From the NCBI GenBank assembly GCA_044442725.1, contig JBISJR010000001.1, forward strand, positions 186,001-250,000: 64,000 nt of DNA. Reading direction: 5' to 3'. A program made the translations under genes and the position numbers. Source of the stretch: Makana sp044442725. Lineage in GTDB: Bacteria; Pseudomonadota; Gammaproteobacteria; Enterobacterales; Enterobacteriaceae. The notes beneath the pieces are model-generated. The model was given only the letters and a program-made list of their open reading frames with translations, was not told the DNA's origin and ran no database searches. Of the stretch, positions 8,134 through 16,854 are shown piece by piece. Every line of letters begins with the position of its first letter. Position 1 is the first letter of the stretch.

Positions 8134-10122
8134 TTATTCAATTACTTTTATAATATCACCTAAAGATATATCTTTATATTTATTCATATTAATACCACAT
8201 TCTATACCTTTTTTAATTTCAAAAACATCATTTTTAAATCTTTTCAAAGATTCTAAAATACCTTTATAAACAATTTTATTTTTATGTAAAACAATAATTT
8301 TTTTATTTTTTTTAATTATACCATTTGTAACAATACATCCAGCAATTATTCCTATTTTTTTTGAATTAAATATATTTTTTACTTCTGCTATTCCAATTAT
8401 TTTTTGTTTAATATTATGACTAATCATTTCTTTAATTATTTTTTTTAATTCTTTAATTAAATCATAAATTGAAATATAGTATCTTACATCTATTTTTTTA
8501 AATTCTACTAAATTTTTAGCATAAATATTTGGTACTACATTAAAACCTAAAATTATAGAGTTAGATGTATATGCAAGAATAGTATCATTTTCATTAATAT
8601 TTCCAACATCTGATTTAATAATATTTATTTTTATTTTTTTTTTAGATAGTTCATTTAAAGAATAAATAATTGCTTCACATGATCCATGAACATCTGCTTT
8701 TATTATTATATTAATTTCATTATTTTTTATATTTGATATTTTTTTAAAAATATTTTCTAAATTATATTTATTTGTTTGAGATAATTTTAAATTTTTTAAT
8801 TTATTTTTTCTTAAAATAGATAAGTTACGAGCTTTTTTTTCATCTTTAACGACTTTAAATTTATCACCAGATTTAGTAATACCAGAAAGTCCTATTATTT
8901 TAATAGGTAATGATAATTTTGAATTTTTTATATATTTATTATTTTCATTAAAAATAGAACGTATTTTACCATATTCTAATCCACATAAAACAATATCATT
9001 TTTATTTAAAATTCCTTTTTTAACAATAATAATAGATACTGGTCCTAAACCCTTATCTATATAAGATTCTATAACAACTCCTTTAGCATTTCCATATTTT
9101 CTTGTTTTTAAATTTAATAATTTTGATTGTAATAAAATTGAATCAATTAATTTATCTATTCCTTTTCCTGATTTTGCAGATACATTTATAAATTGATTTT
9201 TACCACCCCATTCTTTTGAAACAATATTATATTTAGTTAAATCATTTTTAATTTTATGTATATTGGATCCTAATTTATCAATTTTATTAATAACTACAAT
9301 GATAGGAACTTTATAATTATTAGCATTTTTAATTGATTCAATTGTCTGTGGCATTAAACCATCATCTGCTGCTATTACTAATAATATAATATCAGTTAAT
9401 TTAGCAACTTTATATCTAATATAATTAAAAGCTGAATGCCCAGGAGTATCTAGAAAAGTAATATAACAATTTTTTGTTTTTAAACTATAATAACCTATAT
9501 GTTGTGTTATTCCAATTGCTTCTTTAATTATAATTTTATTTTTTAAAATATATTGTAATATACTTGTTTTTCCATGATCAACATGACCCATAATAGTTAC
9601 TATTGGCATTCTTGATGTTAAATTTAAATTTTTATCTTTATTTAAAAATGAATAATTTAAATTTTCTTTTTGATTAAAATTTTTTAAAAAAACGTTATGA
9701 CCCATTTCTTCTGTTAATAAATAAGCAGTTTCTTGATCTATTATATTATTAATATTTAATTTTAAACCTAATTCTTTTATTTTATTATTTAAATTAATTT
9801 TTTTTATTGAAATTTTATTAGCTAATACAGATAATTTTATAATTTTTTCTAAATTAATATTCTTATTAATAGATCTAAATGGTTTTATAAATTTTTGTAT
9901 TAATAAATTTTTTTTTACTTTTTTTTTAAATTTATTAATTTTTGAAATATTTGTTTTTATTTTAAATTTATTTTCAAATATTTTTTTATTTTTATTAAAT
10001 TTAATAATATTAATTTTATTTTTTTTTATTTTATTTATTTTTTTATTTAAATTATTATTATTTTTTTTATTTAATTTTAAATTTAAAGATTTTTTTTTTT
10101 TTTTTAAAATTTTATTTTCCAT
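8134..10122 (-). CDS. infB: Translation initiation factor IF-2 (shortened N-terminus)
   Basis: IF-2 is the GTPase that brings fMet-tRNA to the 30S subunit and promotes subunit joining. The G domain shows GHVDHGKTS (G1), DTPGHSAF (G3) and NKID (G4), followed by domains II-IV ending in the fMet-tRNA binding region (IIAGCIVTNGIIKKN, ISLGDIIKVIE). The protein has 662 residues against 890 in E. coli. The long N-terminal region is cut down to about 150 residues, the first 80 or so almost only Lys, Asn, Ile and Leu. The gene follows nusA by 87 bases. Confidence 0.95.
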   Translation of the reverse strand: MENKILKKKKKSLNLKLNKKNNNNLNKKINKIKKNKINIIKFNKNKKIFENKFKIKTNISKINKFKKKVKKNLLIQKFIKPFRSINKNINLEKIIKLSVLANKISIKKINLNNKIKELGLKLNINNIIDQETAYLLTEEMGHNVFLKNFNQKENLNYSFLNKDKNLNLTSRMPIVTIMGHVDHGKTSILQYILKNKIIIKEAIGITQHIGYYSLKTKNCYITFLDTPGHSAFNYIRYKVAKLTDIILLVIAADDGLMPQTIESIKNANNYKVPIIVVINKIDKLGSNIHKIKNDLTKYNIVSKEWGGKNQFINVSAKSGKGIDKLIDSILLQSKLLNLKTRKYGNAKGVVIESYIDKGLGPVSIIIVKKGILNKNDIVLCGLEYGKIRSIFNENNKYIKNSKLSLPIKIIGLSGITKSGDKFKVVKDEKKARNLSILRKNKLKNLKLSQTNKYNLENIFKKISNIKNNEINIIIKADVHGSCEAIIYSLNELSKKKIKINIIKSDVGNINENDTILAYTSNSIILGFNVVPNIYAKNLVEFKKIDVRYYISIYDLIKELKKIIKEMISHNIKQKIIGIAEVKNIFNSKKIGIIAGCIVTNGIIKKNKKIIVLHKNKIVYKGILESLKRFKNDVFEIKKGIECGINMNKYKDISLGDIIKVIE

Positions 10123-10209
10123 TTTATTTTAATATTCAAAATTTTATTTGTTTATATTATTTTAATTATTTTATTATTTATATTTATAAATATAAAATGT
10201 AAAAATAAT

Positions 10210-11274
10210 TTAAATATTTAAATTATTTTTACATTTTTTATATAATTCTTTAAAAGACATAATATTTAATTTGAATCCTGTTAAATTGGAAGAAAGTTTT
10301 ACATTTTGTCCATTTTTTCCAATTGCTTGTGCAATATTTGATTCATCTATTGCAATATCCATTTTATTATTTTTATTATCTATTATTATAGATAATATAC
10401 CAATTGTAGATATAGAATTAATTGCTAATTGTACTTTGTTTTCATTCCATAAAATAATATCTATTTTTTCACCGCATAATTCATTAGATATGGCTTGTAT
10501 TCTAGATCCACGTATACCTATACATGCACCAATTGGATTTATACTATTGTCATTTGTTTTTACTGCTATTTTAGATCTTAATCCAGGGTATCTTGTAACA
10601 GCTTTTATTTCAATAATTTTTTCTTTAATTTCAGGAACTTCTATTTTTAATAATTCTATTAACATTTCAGGTTTTGATCTACTAATTAAAAAATTATATT
10701 TATTAAATTTAATTTCAATAGAATATAATATTCCACGTATCATATCTCCTTGTATGAAATTTTCTCTTATAATCATATCTTTTTTTTTTATAATTCCTTT
10801 ATAATTTTTATTTAAATCTACAAATATACTTTCTTTATTAACTTTTTTTACTATACCGTGTACTATTTTTCCTTTATTTTTTTTAAAATATTTTATATTT
10901 TTTTTTATTTCAGATTCTTTAATTTTTTTAACTATTAAATTTTTTATAATTTTAATACTTTTTCTATTAAAAATAAATTTTTTTATTTTTTTTTCAAAAA
11001 AATTTTTATATATTGAATTATTAAAATAAATATTTGCATATTTAATTGAAATTTCTTTTTTTGGATTTATTACATTTTTTACAAACATCCAACGTCTAAA
11101 TATAAAAAATTCACCAGAATTTCTATCCATTTTTACAGTAATATTAAATTCATTATTATATTTTTTTTTAATTACTATTGAAATAGATTTTTCTAATGTT
11201 TTAAAAATTTTTTCTATACTAATGGATTTTTCATATGATAATAATTTAATTATATTAATAATTTTTTTATTCAT
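10210..11274 (-). CDS. nusA: Transcription factor NusA without its C-terminal AR repeats
   Basis: NusA binds RNA polymerase and nascent RNA and acts in pausing, termination and rRNA antitermination. The 354 residues cover the N-terminal polymerase-binding domain (residues 1-130, with FRRW), the S1 domain (about 135-200), KH1 (IGACIGIRGSRIQAIS) and KH2 (IAQAIGKNGQNVKLSS, about 318-333). It then stops at the point where E. coli NusA (495 residues) begins AR1. AR1 and AR2 are absent, and the 87-base gap to infB leaves no room for a remnant. The rimP gene that precedes nusA in E. coli is also missing. Confidence 0.95.
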   Translation of the reverse strand: MNKKIINIIKLLSYEKSISIEKIFKTLEKSISIVIKKKYNNEFNITVKMDRNSGEFFIFRRWMFVKNVINPKKEISIKYANIYFNNSIYKNFFEKKIKKFIFNRKSIKIIKNLIVKKIKESEIKKNIKYFKKNKGKIVHGIVKKVNKESIFVDLNKNYKGIIKKKDMIIRENFIQGDMIRGILYSIEIKFNKYNFLISRSKPEMLIELLKIEVPEIKEKIIEIKAVTRYPGLRSKIAVKTNDNSINPIGACIGIRGSRIQAISNELCGEKIDIILWNENKVQLAINSISTIGILSIIIDNKNNKMDIAIDESNIAQAIGKNGQNVKLSSNLTGFKLNIMSFKELYKKCKNNLNI

Positions 11275-11383
11275 TAAATTTCCTAAATAAATAAATTTAA
11301 TTATATTTAAAAAATAAATAATTAATAAAATTTTTTAATTTAAATTTTAATAAAATTAATTTTTAAATTTATTAAAATTTAAA

Positions 11384-11469
11384 TGCCGAAGACGGGATTC
11401 GAACCCGTAAACCAAATTATAGGTACTACCACCTCAAGGTAGCGTGTATACCAATTTCACCACAACGGC
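11384..11469 (-). tRNA. leuU: tRNA-Leu (anticodon GAG)
   Basis: The reverse complement folds as a class II tRNA of 86 bases: acceptor GCCGUUG/CUUCGGC with a U-G pair, a long variable arm, and a T-arm with the GUUCGAAUC loop. The anticodon stem CUACC/GGUAG encloses UUGAGGU, so the anticodon is GAG, reading CUC and CUU. The 3' CCA is not encoded. Identity and position between nusA and ftsH match E. coli leuU. The secG gene next to it in E. coli is absent. Confidence 0.95.
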
Positions 11470-11636
11470 TGTATATTATTATTTTATTTAAATTTAATTT
11501 AAATTTTATAATTTAAAATATTTAAAATTGTATTAACATTTAATTTTTAATTAATTATTAATTTATATTAATAAAATAAATATAATATTTATTATTTTTT
11601 TAAAATTATTATAATAATTAATAATTTAAAAATAAT

Positions 11637-13442
11637 TTATTTTTTTTTAATTTTCATTAAATTATCAATTTGTTTACTATTAATAGTTTCATTTTTTATT
11701 AATAAATCTTTCATAGAATGAAGTATTTTAATATTTTTTATAAGTATATTTTTAGCTATATCATAATTTTTTTCAATTATAAATTTAATTTCTTTATCTA
11801 TTAATAGATTTGTTTTATCAGAAAAATTTTTATATTTAAAAAAATAATTTTTTTCATAAATTTCGTTTTCTTCTTCATTTGAATATAAAATAGGTCCAAG
11901 TTTTTCAGAAAAACCCCATTTAGTAACCATTTTTCTAGCAATTGATGTAGCAACTTTTATATCATTATATGAACCTGTTGAAATTTTTTCATTTCCATAT
12001 ATTATTTCTTCAGCTATTCTTCCTCCATATAAAGTTGATATTTGACTTTCTAATTTTTTACGACTTATACTTATAATATCTTCTTTTGGAAGAAAAAAGG
12101 TTGCTCCTAATGATTTTCCTCTAGGAATTATAGTAACTTTATGTATTGGATCATTATCTGGTAATAATCTACCAATAATAACATGCCCTGATTCATGATA
12201 AGCAGTATATTCTTTTTGAAAATCTGTTATTATCATTGATTTTTTTTCAGAACCCATTATTATTTTATCTTTAGCTTTTTCTATATCTATCATTGATATA
12301 ATAAGTTTATTTTTACTAGCTGCATATAATGCAGCTTCATTAATTAAATTAGACAAATCTGCTCCAGAAAAACCAGGAGTTCCTCTTGCTATTATTGATA
12401 AATTAACATCTGAAGAAATTGGAGATTTTTTAATATGTACATTTAAAATTTGTTCTCTTCCTTTTAAATCTGGGAGGCCTACTATTATTTGACGATCGAA
12501 ACGACCTGGACGTAATAAAGCTGAATCTAATACATCAGGACGATTTGTAGCTGCAATGACAATAACTTCTTCATTTTTTTCAAATCCATCCATTTCTACC
12601 AACATTTGATTTAATGTTTGTTCTCTTTCATCATTCCCCCCACCAAAACCAGAACCTCTTTTACGACCAACTGCATCTATTTCATCAATAAAAATTATAC
12701 ATGGTGATGATTTTTTAGCTTGATTAAACATATCTCTAACTCTAGATGCTCCAATTCCTACAAACATTTCTACAAAATCAGATCCAGAAATACTAAAAAA
12801 TGGTACTCTAGCTTCTCCTGATATAGCTTTTGCTAATAATGTTTTTCCTGTACCAGGAGGTCCTATCATTAAAATTCCTTTAGGTATTTTGCCACCTAAT
12901 TTTTTAAATTTTTTAGAATTTTTTAAGTAATCAACAATTTCACTTAAATCTTTTTTAGCTTCGTCACATCCAGCTACATCATTAAAATTAATTTTAATAT
13001 TTTTTTTATTTAACATTTTAGCTTTATTTTTTCCAAATGACATAAGACCTTTACCACTACCTTGAATTTTACGTATAAAAAATAACCACATTATTAAAAA
13101 TAATATCATTGGAAACCAAGATATTAAAACAGAAGTAAATAAACTATGTTCTTCAGAAGATTCTCCTTTAATTTTAACATTTCTAATTAATAAAATATCA
13201 ATAAGTTTAGGATCATTTAATGGAATATAAGTAATATATTTATTATTATCATTATTTGTAAAAATAATTTTACGATTTTTAATTAAAACTTCTTTTATTT
13301 TATTTTTATTAAGTTCAGACATAAATGTTGAATAATTTAATTTATTTTCATTTTTTTCTATAAAATTAAAACTGTAAACAACAGATATAAATATAATTGA
13401 CATTGTTAACCATATTATTATATTTTTAAAAATATCATTCAA
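11637..13442 (-). CDS. ftsH: ATP-dependent zinc metalloprotease FtsH
   Basis: FtsH is a membrane-anchored hexameric AAA protease that degrades misfolded membrane proteins and regulators. Two membrane segments (about residues 8-25 and 101-123) flank a periplasmic domain; then come Walker A GPPGTGKT (about 194-201), Walker B IIFIDEIDA, the SRH region ATNRPDVLDSALLRPGRFDRQ, and the zinc site HESGH (about 416-420). I place the start at TTG (13440-13442) because a GAGG Shine-Dalgarno sits 8 bases before it, and LNDIFKNIIIW then aligns with the N-terminus of the E. coli protein. An in-frame ATG at 13472 would add 10 residues but lies upstream of that site. Confidence 0.95.
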   Translation of the reverse strand: MNDIFKNIIIWLTMSIIFISVVYSFNFIEKNENKLNYSTFMSELNKNKIKEVLIKNRKIIFTNNDNNKYITYIPLNDPKLIDILLIRNVKIKGESSEEHSLFTSVLISWFPMILFLIMWLFFIRKIQGSGKGLMSFGKNKAKMLNKKNIKINFNDVAGCDEAKKDLSEIVDYLKNSKKFKKLGGKIPKGILMIGPPGTGKTLLAKAISGEARVPFFSISGSDFVEMFVGIGASRVRDMFNQAKKSSPCIIFIDEIDAVGRKRGSGFGGGNDEREQTLNQMLVEMDGFEKNEEVIVIAATNRPDVLDSALLRPGRFDRQIIVGLPDLKGREQILNVHIKKSPISSDVNLSIIARGTPGFSGADLSNLINEAALYAASKNKLIISMIDIEKAKDKIIMGSEKKSMIITDFQKEYTAYHESGHVIIGRLLPDNDPIHKVTIIPRGKSLGATFFLPKEDIISISRKKLESQISTLYGGRIAEEIIYGNEKISTGSYNDIKVATSIARKMVTKWGFSEKLGPILYSNEEENEIYEKNYFFKYKNFSDKTNLLIDKEIKFIIEKNYDIAKNILIKNIKILHSMKDLLIKNETINSKQIDNLMKIKKK

Positions 13443-13503
13443 AATGTTAACCTCATATAAAATTTTTAACAAATTAATTAATAATATTAAAATTTTAAAA
13501 AAA

Positions 13504-14136
13504 TTAATATGTTATATAACCCTTAGCTAAAATATAAATTTCTTTTGATGTATTTTTTGAAGATTTTGGTTTTATAATTTTTACATAAATAAATTTAGAT
13601 TTAATATGTTGAAATATTTTTTCAAAACCATCTCCTTGAAATATTTTTACTATATAATTTCCACCTTGTATTAAAAATTTTTTACAAAAATTTAATGATA
13701 ATTTTACTAAATTAATAAATTTAGGTATATCTATACTTGATATACCACTTATATTTGGAGACATGTCAGATAATATAAGATCTAATTTATTATTACCTAT
13801 TTTTTTGTTTATATATTTATATATAAAATCATTATTATTGTTACCAAGTATAAAATAAACTCCTGATATAGGTTTCATAGGAATAATATCATAAGAAATA
13901 ATAATACCATTTTTACCAATTTTATTACAAATATATTGAGACCATCCACCTGGAGATGAACCTAAATCTAAAATATTCATACCTTTTAAAATAACATTAT
14001 GTTTCTTTTGAATTTCATGTAATTTAAACCAAGATCTAGATCTTAATCCTTTTTTTTTTGAATTTATAAAATAAATATCATTAAAATGATTTTTTAACCA
14101 TATTTTAGAACTATAAGATTTTTTTTTTATAAACAT
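13504..14136 (-). CDS. rlmE: 23S rRNA (U2552) 2'-O-methyltransferase RlmE
   Basis: RlmE (FtsJ/RrmJ) methylates the ribose of U2552 in the A loop of 23S rRNA at a late stage of 50S assembly. The S-adenosylmethionine motif LDLGSSPGGWSQ (about residues 56-67) and SDMSPN are present. The catalytic tetrad K38, D124, K164 and E199 falls at exactly the E. coli positions. Length is 210 residues (E. coli 209). It lies 61 bases upstream of ftsH and is probably cotranscribed, as in E. coli; the yhbY gene next to it there is missing. Confidence 0.96.
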   Translation of the reverse strand: MFIKKKSYSSKIWLKNHFNDIYFINSKKKGLRSRSWFKLHEIQKKHNVILKGMNILDLGSSPGGWSQYICNKIGKNGIIISYDIIPMKPISGVYFILGNNNNDFIYKYINKKIGNNKLDLILSDMSPNISGISSIDIPKFINLVKLSLNFCKKFLIQGGNYIVKIFQGDGFEKIFQHIKSKFIYVKIIKPKSSKNTSKEIYILAKGYITY

Positions 14137-14189
14137 ATTTATTCTTCTAAAATTTATTAATATTAATTAATATTATATGAATTGATATA

Positions 14190-14666
14190 TTATAAATATT
14201 CTATTTTTAATATAATATATTCTACTTTGCCTCCTGGTGTTTTTATTTTAACAAAATCACCTTTTTTTTTACCTATAAGGCCTTGTGCAATAGGTGAATA
14301 AATAGATATTAAATTTTTTTTAAAATCTGATTCATCTTTTCCAACTATTTTATATTTTTTTTTTTCTTTTGTATTTATATTTTCAATACTTACTGTTGAT
14401 CCAAATATAATATAATTTTTTTTAGAAATCTGAGTTATATCTATAATATAAGAATTAAATAATGTATTTTCAATTTCTTTTATTCTAAACTCACAAAAAA
14501 ATTGTTGTTCTCTGGCAGAGTGATATTCTGAATTTTCTTTTAAATCTCCATGTTTACGAGCATTTATTATAGAATTAATTATTTCTTGACGTTTAAAATT
14601 TTTAAGATATTCAAGTTCTTCTTTTAATTTTTCCATACCTCGCAAAGTTATAGGAAATTTATTCAT
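14190..14666 (-). CDS. greA: Transcription elongation factor GreA
   Basis: GreA rescues backtracked RNA polymerase by stimulating cleavage of the transcript. The N-terminal coiled coil carries the tip acidic residues in HGDLKENSEYHSAREQQ, and the C-terminal FKBP-like domain ends in SPIAQGLIGK and KTPGGKVEY. I start at the ATG at 14664-14666, which gives MNKFPITLRG and 158 residues, the exact E. coli length and alignment. Another ATG 12 bases upstream (14678) would add MVSN. Neither has a clear Shine-Dalgarno, so the choice rests on homology. Confidence 0.94.
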   Translation of the reverse strand: MNKFPITLRGMEKLKEELEYLKNFKRQEIINSIINARKHGDLKENSEYHSAREQQFFCEFRIKEIENTLFNSYIIDITQISKKNYIIFGSTVSIENINTKEKKKYKIVGKDESDFKKNLISIYSPIAQGLIGKKKGDFVKIKTPGGKVEYIILKIEYL

Positions 14667-14792
14667 ATTTGAAACCATAATAATTTAAATATTATTTAAT
14701 AATTTAAAATAAATTTTTAAAATTTAAAAATTTATTTTAATAATTTCATTATATAATAATAATTGTTATTAATATTAATAATTTTAAATATT

Positions 14793-15809
14793 TTAAATAT
14801 CAATATTTTTATTTAATGTATAAACCATTATTGCTTTAATTGTATGAAAACGATTTTCTGCTTGTTGGAATACTAAACTATAATCAGATTCAAAAACATC
14901 ATTAGTTACTTCTATTCCATTTAAAAATCCATATTTTTTTGATATTTTTTTTCCTATATAACTATCATTATCATGAAATGATGGAAGACAATGTAAAAAT
15001 TTAACTTTTTTATTATTAGTAAGATTTATAACATTTGAATTTACCTGATAATTTCTAAGATATTTAATTCTTTTTTTCCATGTATTTTTATTATCTCCCA
15101 TAGAAAACCAAACATCTGTATATATAAAATCAGATAATTTTACCCCAGTTGATATATTTTCTGTAATTTTTATATTTCCTCCTTTATTTTTACTTAATAA
15201 AGTACAATAATTTATTAAATTTTTATTAGGAAAATAATTTTTTGGTGAAATTAAGGTCAAATTTATACCTGTAATAGCAGAAGCTTCTAGTAAAGAATTT
15301 CCTATATTGTTAGATGAATCACCAATATAGGTTAAATTTATTTTATTAAAAGGTTTATATGGAAGATTTTCTTTAATTGTTAACATATCAGCTATTAATT
15401 GTGTAGGATGAAATTCATTTGTTAATCCATTCCAAACAGGAATTTTAGAATATTTTGCAATATTTTCTATATAACTTTGATTATAACCTCTATACTGTAT
15501 TCCATCATATATTTTACCTAATACTTTAGCAGTATCTTTAATTGATTCTTTATTATTAATTTGACTTGTATTTTGATCTAAATAAGTTATATTAGCTCCT
15601 TGATCAAAAGCTGAAACTTCAAAAGAACATCTAGTACGTGTTGATTGTTTTTCAAAAATTAATAAAATATTTTTTCCATTAAGATATTTAATTTCATTTC
15701 CTAAAATTTTATTATTTTTTAAATTAGATGATAATGATAATATTTTTTTTAATTCATTTTCAGAAAAATCTATTAATCTTAAAAAATTTCTCTTAAATAA
15801 AGAATTCAT
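14793..15809 (-). CDS. argF: Ornithine carbamoyltransferase
   Basis: OTCase condenses ornithine and carbamoyl phosphate to citrulline in arginine synthesis. Active-site motifs are intact: STRTR (residues 56-60, carbamoyl phosphate), HPTQ (134-137), DVWFSMG for ornithine and HCLP (about 272-275). The 338 residues compare with 334 in E. coli ArgF/ArgI. It could equally be called argI. It stands alone, diverging from ppa across a 260-base A/T-rich spacer in which I could not see a convincing ARG box. Its substrate is made by carAB at 55-59.6 kb. Confidence 0.95.
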   Translation of the reverse strand: MNSLFKRNFLRLIDFSENELKKILSLSSNLKNNKILGNEIKYLNGKNILLIFEKQSTRTRCSFEVSAFDQGANITYLDQNTSQINNKESIKDTAKVLGKIYDGIQYRGYNQSYIENIAKYSKIPVWNGLTNEFHPTQLIADMLTIKENLPYKPFNKINLTYIGDSSNNIGNSLLEASAITGINLTLISPKNYFPNKNLINYCTLLSKNKGGNIKITENISTGVKLSDFIYTDVWFSMGDNKNTWKKRIKYLRNYQVNSNVINLTNNKKVKFLHCLPSFHDNDSYIGKKISKKYGFLNGIEVTNDVFESDYSLVFQQAENRFHTIKAIMVYTLNKNIDI

Positions 15810-16069
15810 TTTAATTTCAAAAGTTAATTTTTGTTTAATTTAATTTTTTATTAAATATTTTAATTAAATATAATTTATAATTTATATTATTATTTATTAA
15901 AAGTAAATATAAATAATATATAATTTTTACTTAAATTTAAATTAAATTTATATTTACAATTTAAATTTTAAAATTTAATATTTTATTGTTAAATAATGAA
16001 ATTATATAAAATAATTTTATATAAATTAAAATTAATTATTAAAGTTAAATTAAAATATAAGGAAAAATT

Positions 16070-16615
16070 ATGAGTTTATGTAAAGTTTCATCTGGTAAAA
16101 AATTACCTGATGATATTTACGTAATTATTGAAATGCCATGTAATTCTCATCATGTAAAATATGAAGTTGATAAAAAAAGTGGTATATTATTTATAGATCG
16201 TATTATGAATAATACAATGATTTATCCATGTAATTATGGTTATATTAATAATACTTTAGCATTAGATGGTGATCCTTTAGATGTATTAGTACCATTAAAT
16301 TATTTTGTTTATCCAGGAACTGTAATAAGATGTCGTCCTATAGGTTTATTAAGAATGATAGATGAATCTGGTGAAGATAATAAATTAATTGCAGTTCCTC
16401 ATAATAAAATATCTAAAGAATATAATAATATTAATGATATTAATGATTTACCAAAAAATATTAAATATCAAATAGTACATTTTTTTGAACATTATAAAGA
16501 TTTAGAAGAAAATAAATGGATTAAAATCAATGGTTGGGATGATATTAATTCAGCTAAATCAGAAATTATAATTTCTTTTAATCGTTCACAAATTAAAAAT
16601 AAAAATATTAAATAA
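16070..16615 (+). CDS. ppa: Inorganic pyrophosphatase
   Basis: Family I pyrophosphatase hydrolyses pyrophosphate released in aminoacyl-tRNA, RNA and DNA synthesis and so drives those reactions. The metal-binding signature DGDPLDVLV and the YPCNYGYI segment are intact, and HFFEHYKDLE near the C-terminus is typical of the enterobacterial enzyme. It has 181 residues (E. coli 176). The ATG follows an AAGGAAAA Shine-Dalgarno. The gene is monocistronic, diverging from argF and converging on pta. Confidence 0.96.
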   Translation: MSLCKVSSGKKLPDDIYVIIEMPCNSHHVKYEVDKKSGILFIDRIMNNTMIYPCNYGYINNTLALDGDPLDVLVPLNYFVYPGTVIRCRPIGLLRMIDESGEDNKLIAVPHNKISKEYNNINDINDLPKNIKYQIVHFFEHYKDLEENKWIKINGWDDINSAKSEIIISFNRSQIKNKNIK

Positions 16616-16721
16616 TTTTAAATATAATATTAAATTTTTATATTTTAAAATAATTAATTTAATATTTAATATTTAATTTTAAATTTTATTTTTTATATTT
16701 TAAATTTTTTTAATTTTATTT

Positions 16722-16770
16722 ATTTAATATTCTCTGTTATTTTATTTATATAATTCAGAGAATATTAAAT
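16722..16770. terminator. Bidirectional hairpin between ppa and pta
   Basis: A perfect 15-bp inverted repeat with a CTCTG/CAGAG core (arms 16722-16736 and 16756-16770) encloses a 19-base loop in the spacer between the convergent ppa and pta genes. The G/C pairs are notable in otherwise A/T-only DNA and mark it as a probable two-way terminator or 3'-end stabiliser. Confidence 0.55.
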
Positions 16771-16854
16771 TTAAATTAAAAATTTTATTTTATTAAAATA
16801 TATATTTTATGATTAATAAAATTTTAATTATATTTTAAAAAATAAAAAATAAAA

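Noticed and set aside
10271..10804. A 177-codon plus-strand frame opposite nusA
   Set aside because: It lies wholly inside nusA antisense, has no family resemblance and reflects the low stop-codon density opposite A/T-rich KH domains.
12650..12700. Frameshift or split in ftsH, nusA or infB
   Set aside because: Each reads through as one frame; differences in length are explained by clean loss of terminal regions.
15810..16069. ARG boxes upstream of argF
   Set aside because: I looked for TGAAT...ATTCA type operators in the argF/ppa spacer and found none; A/T palindromes alone are not evidence here.
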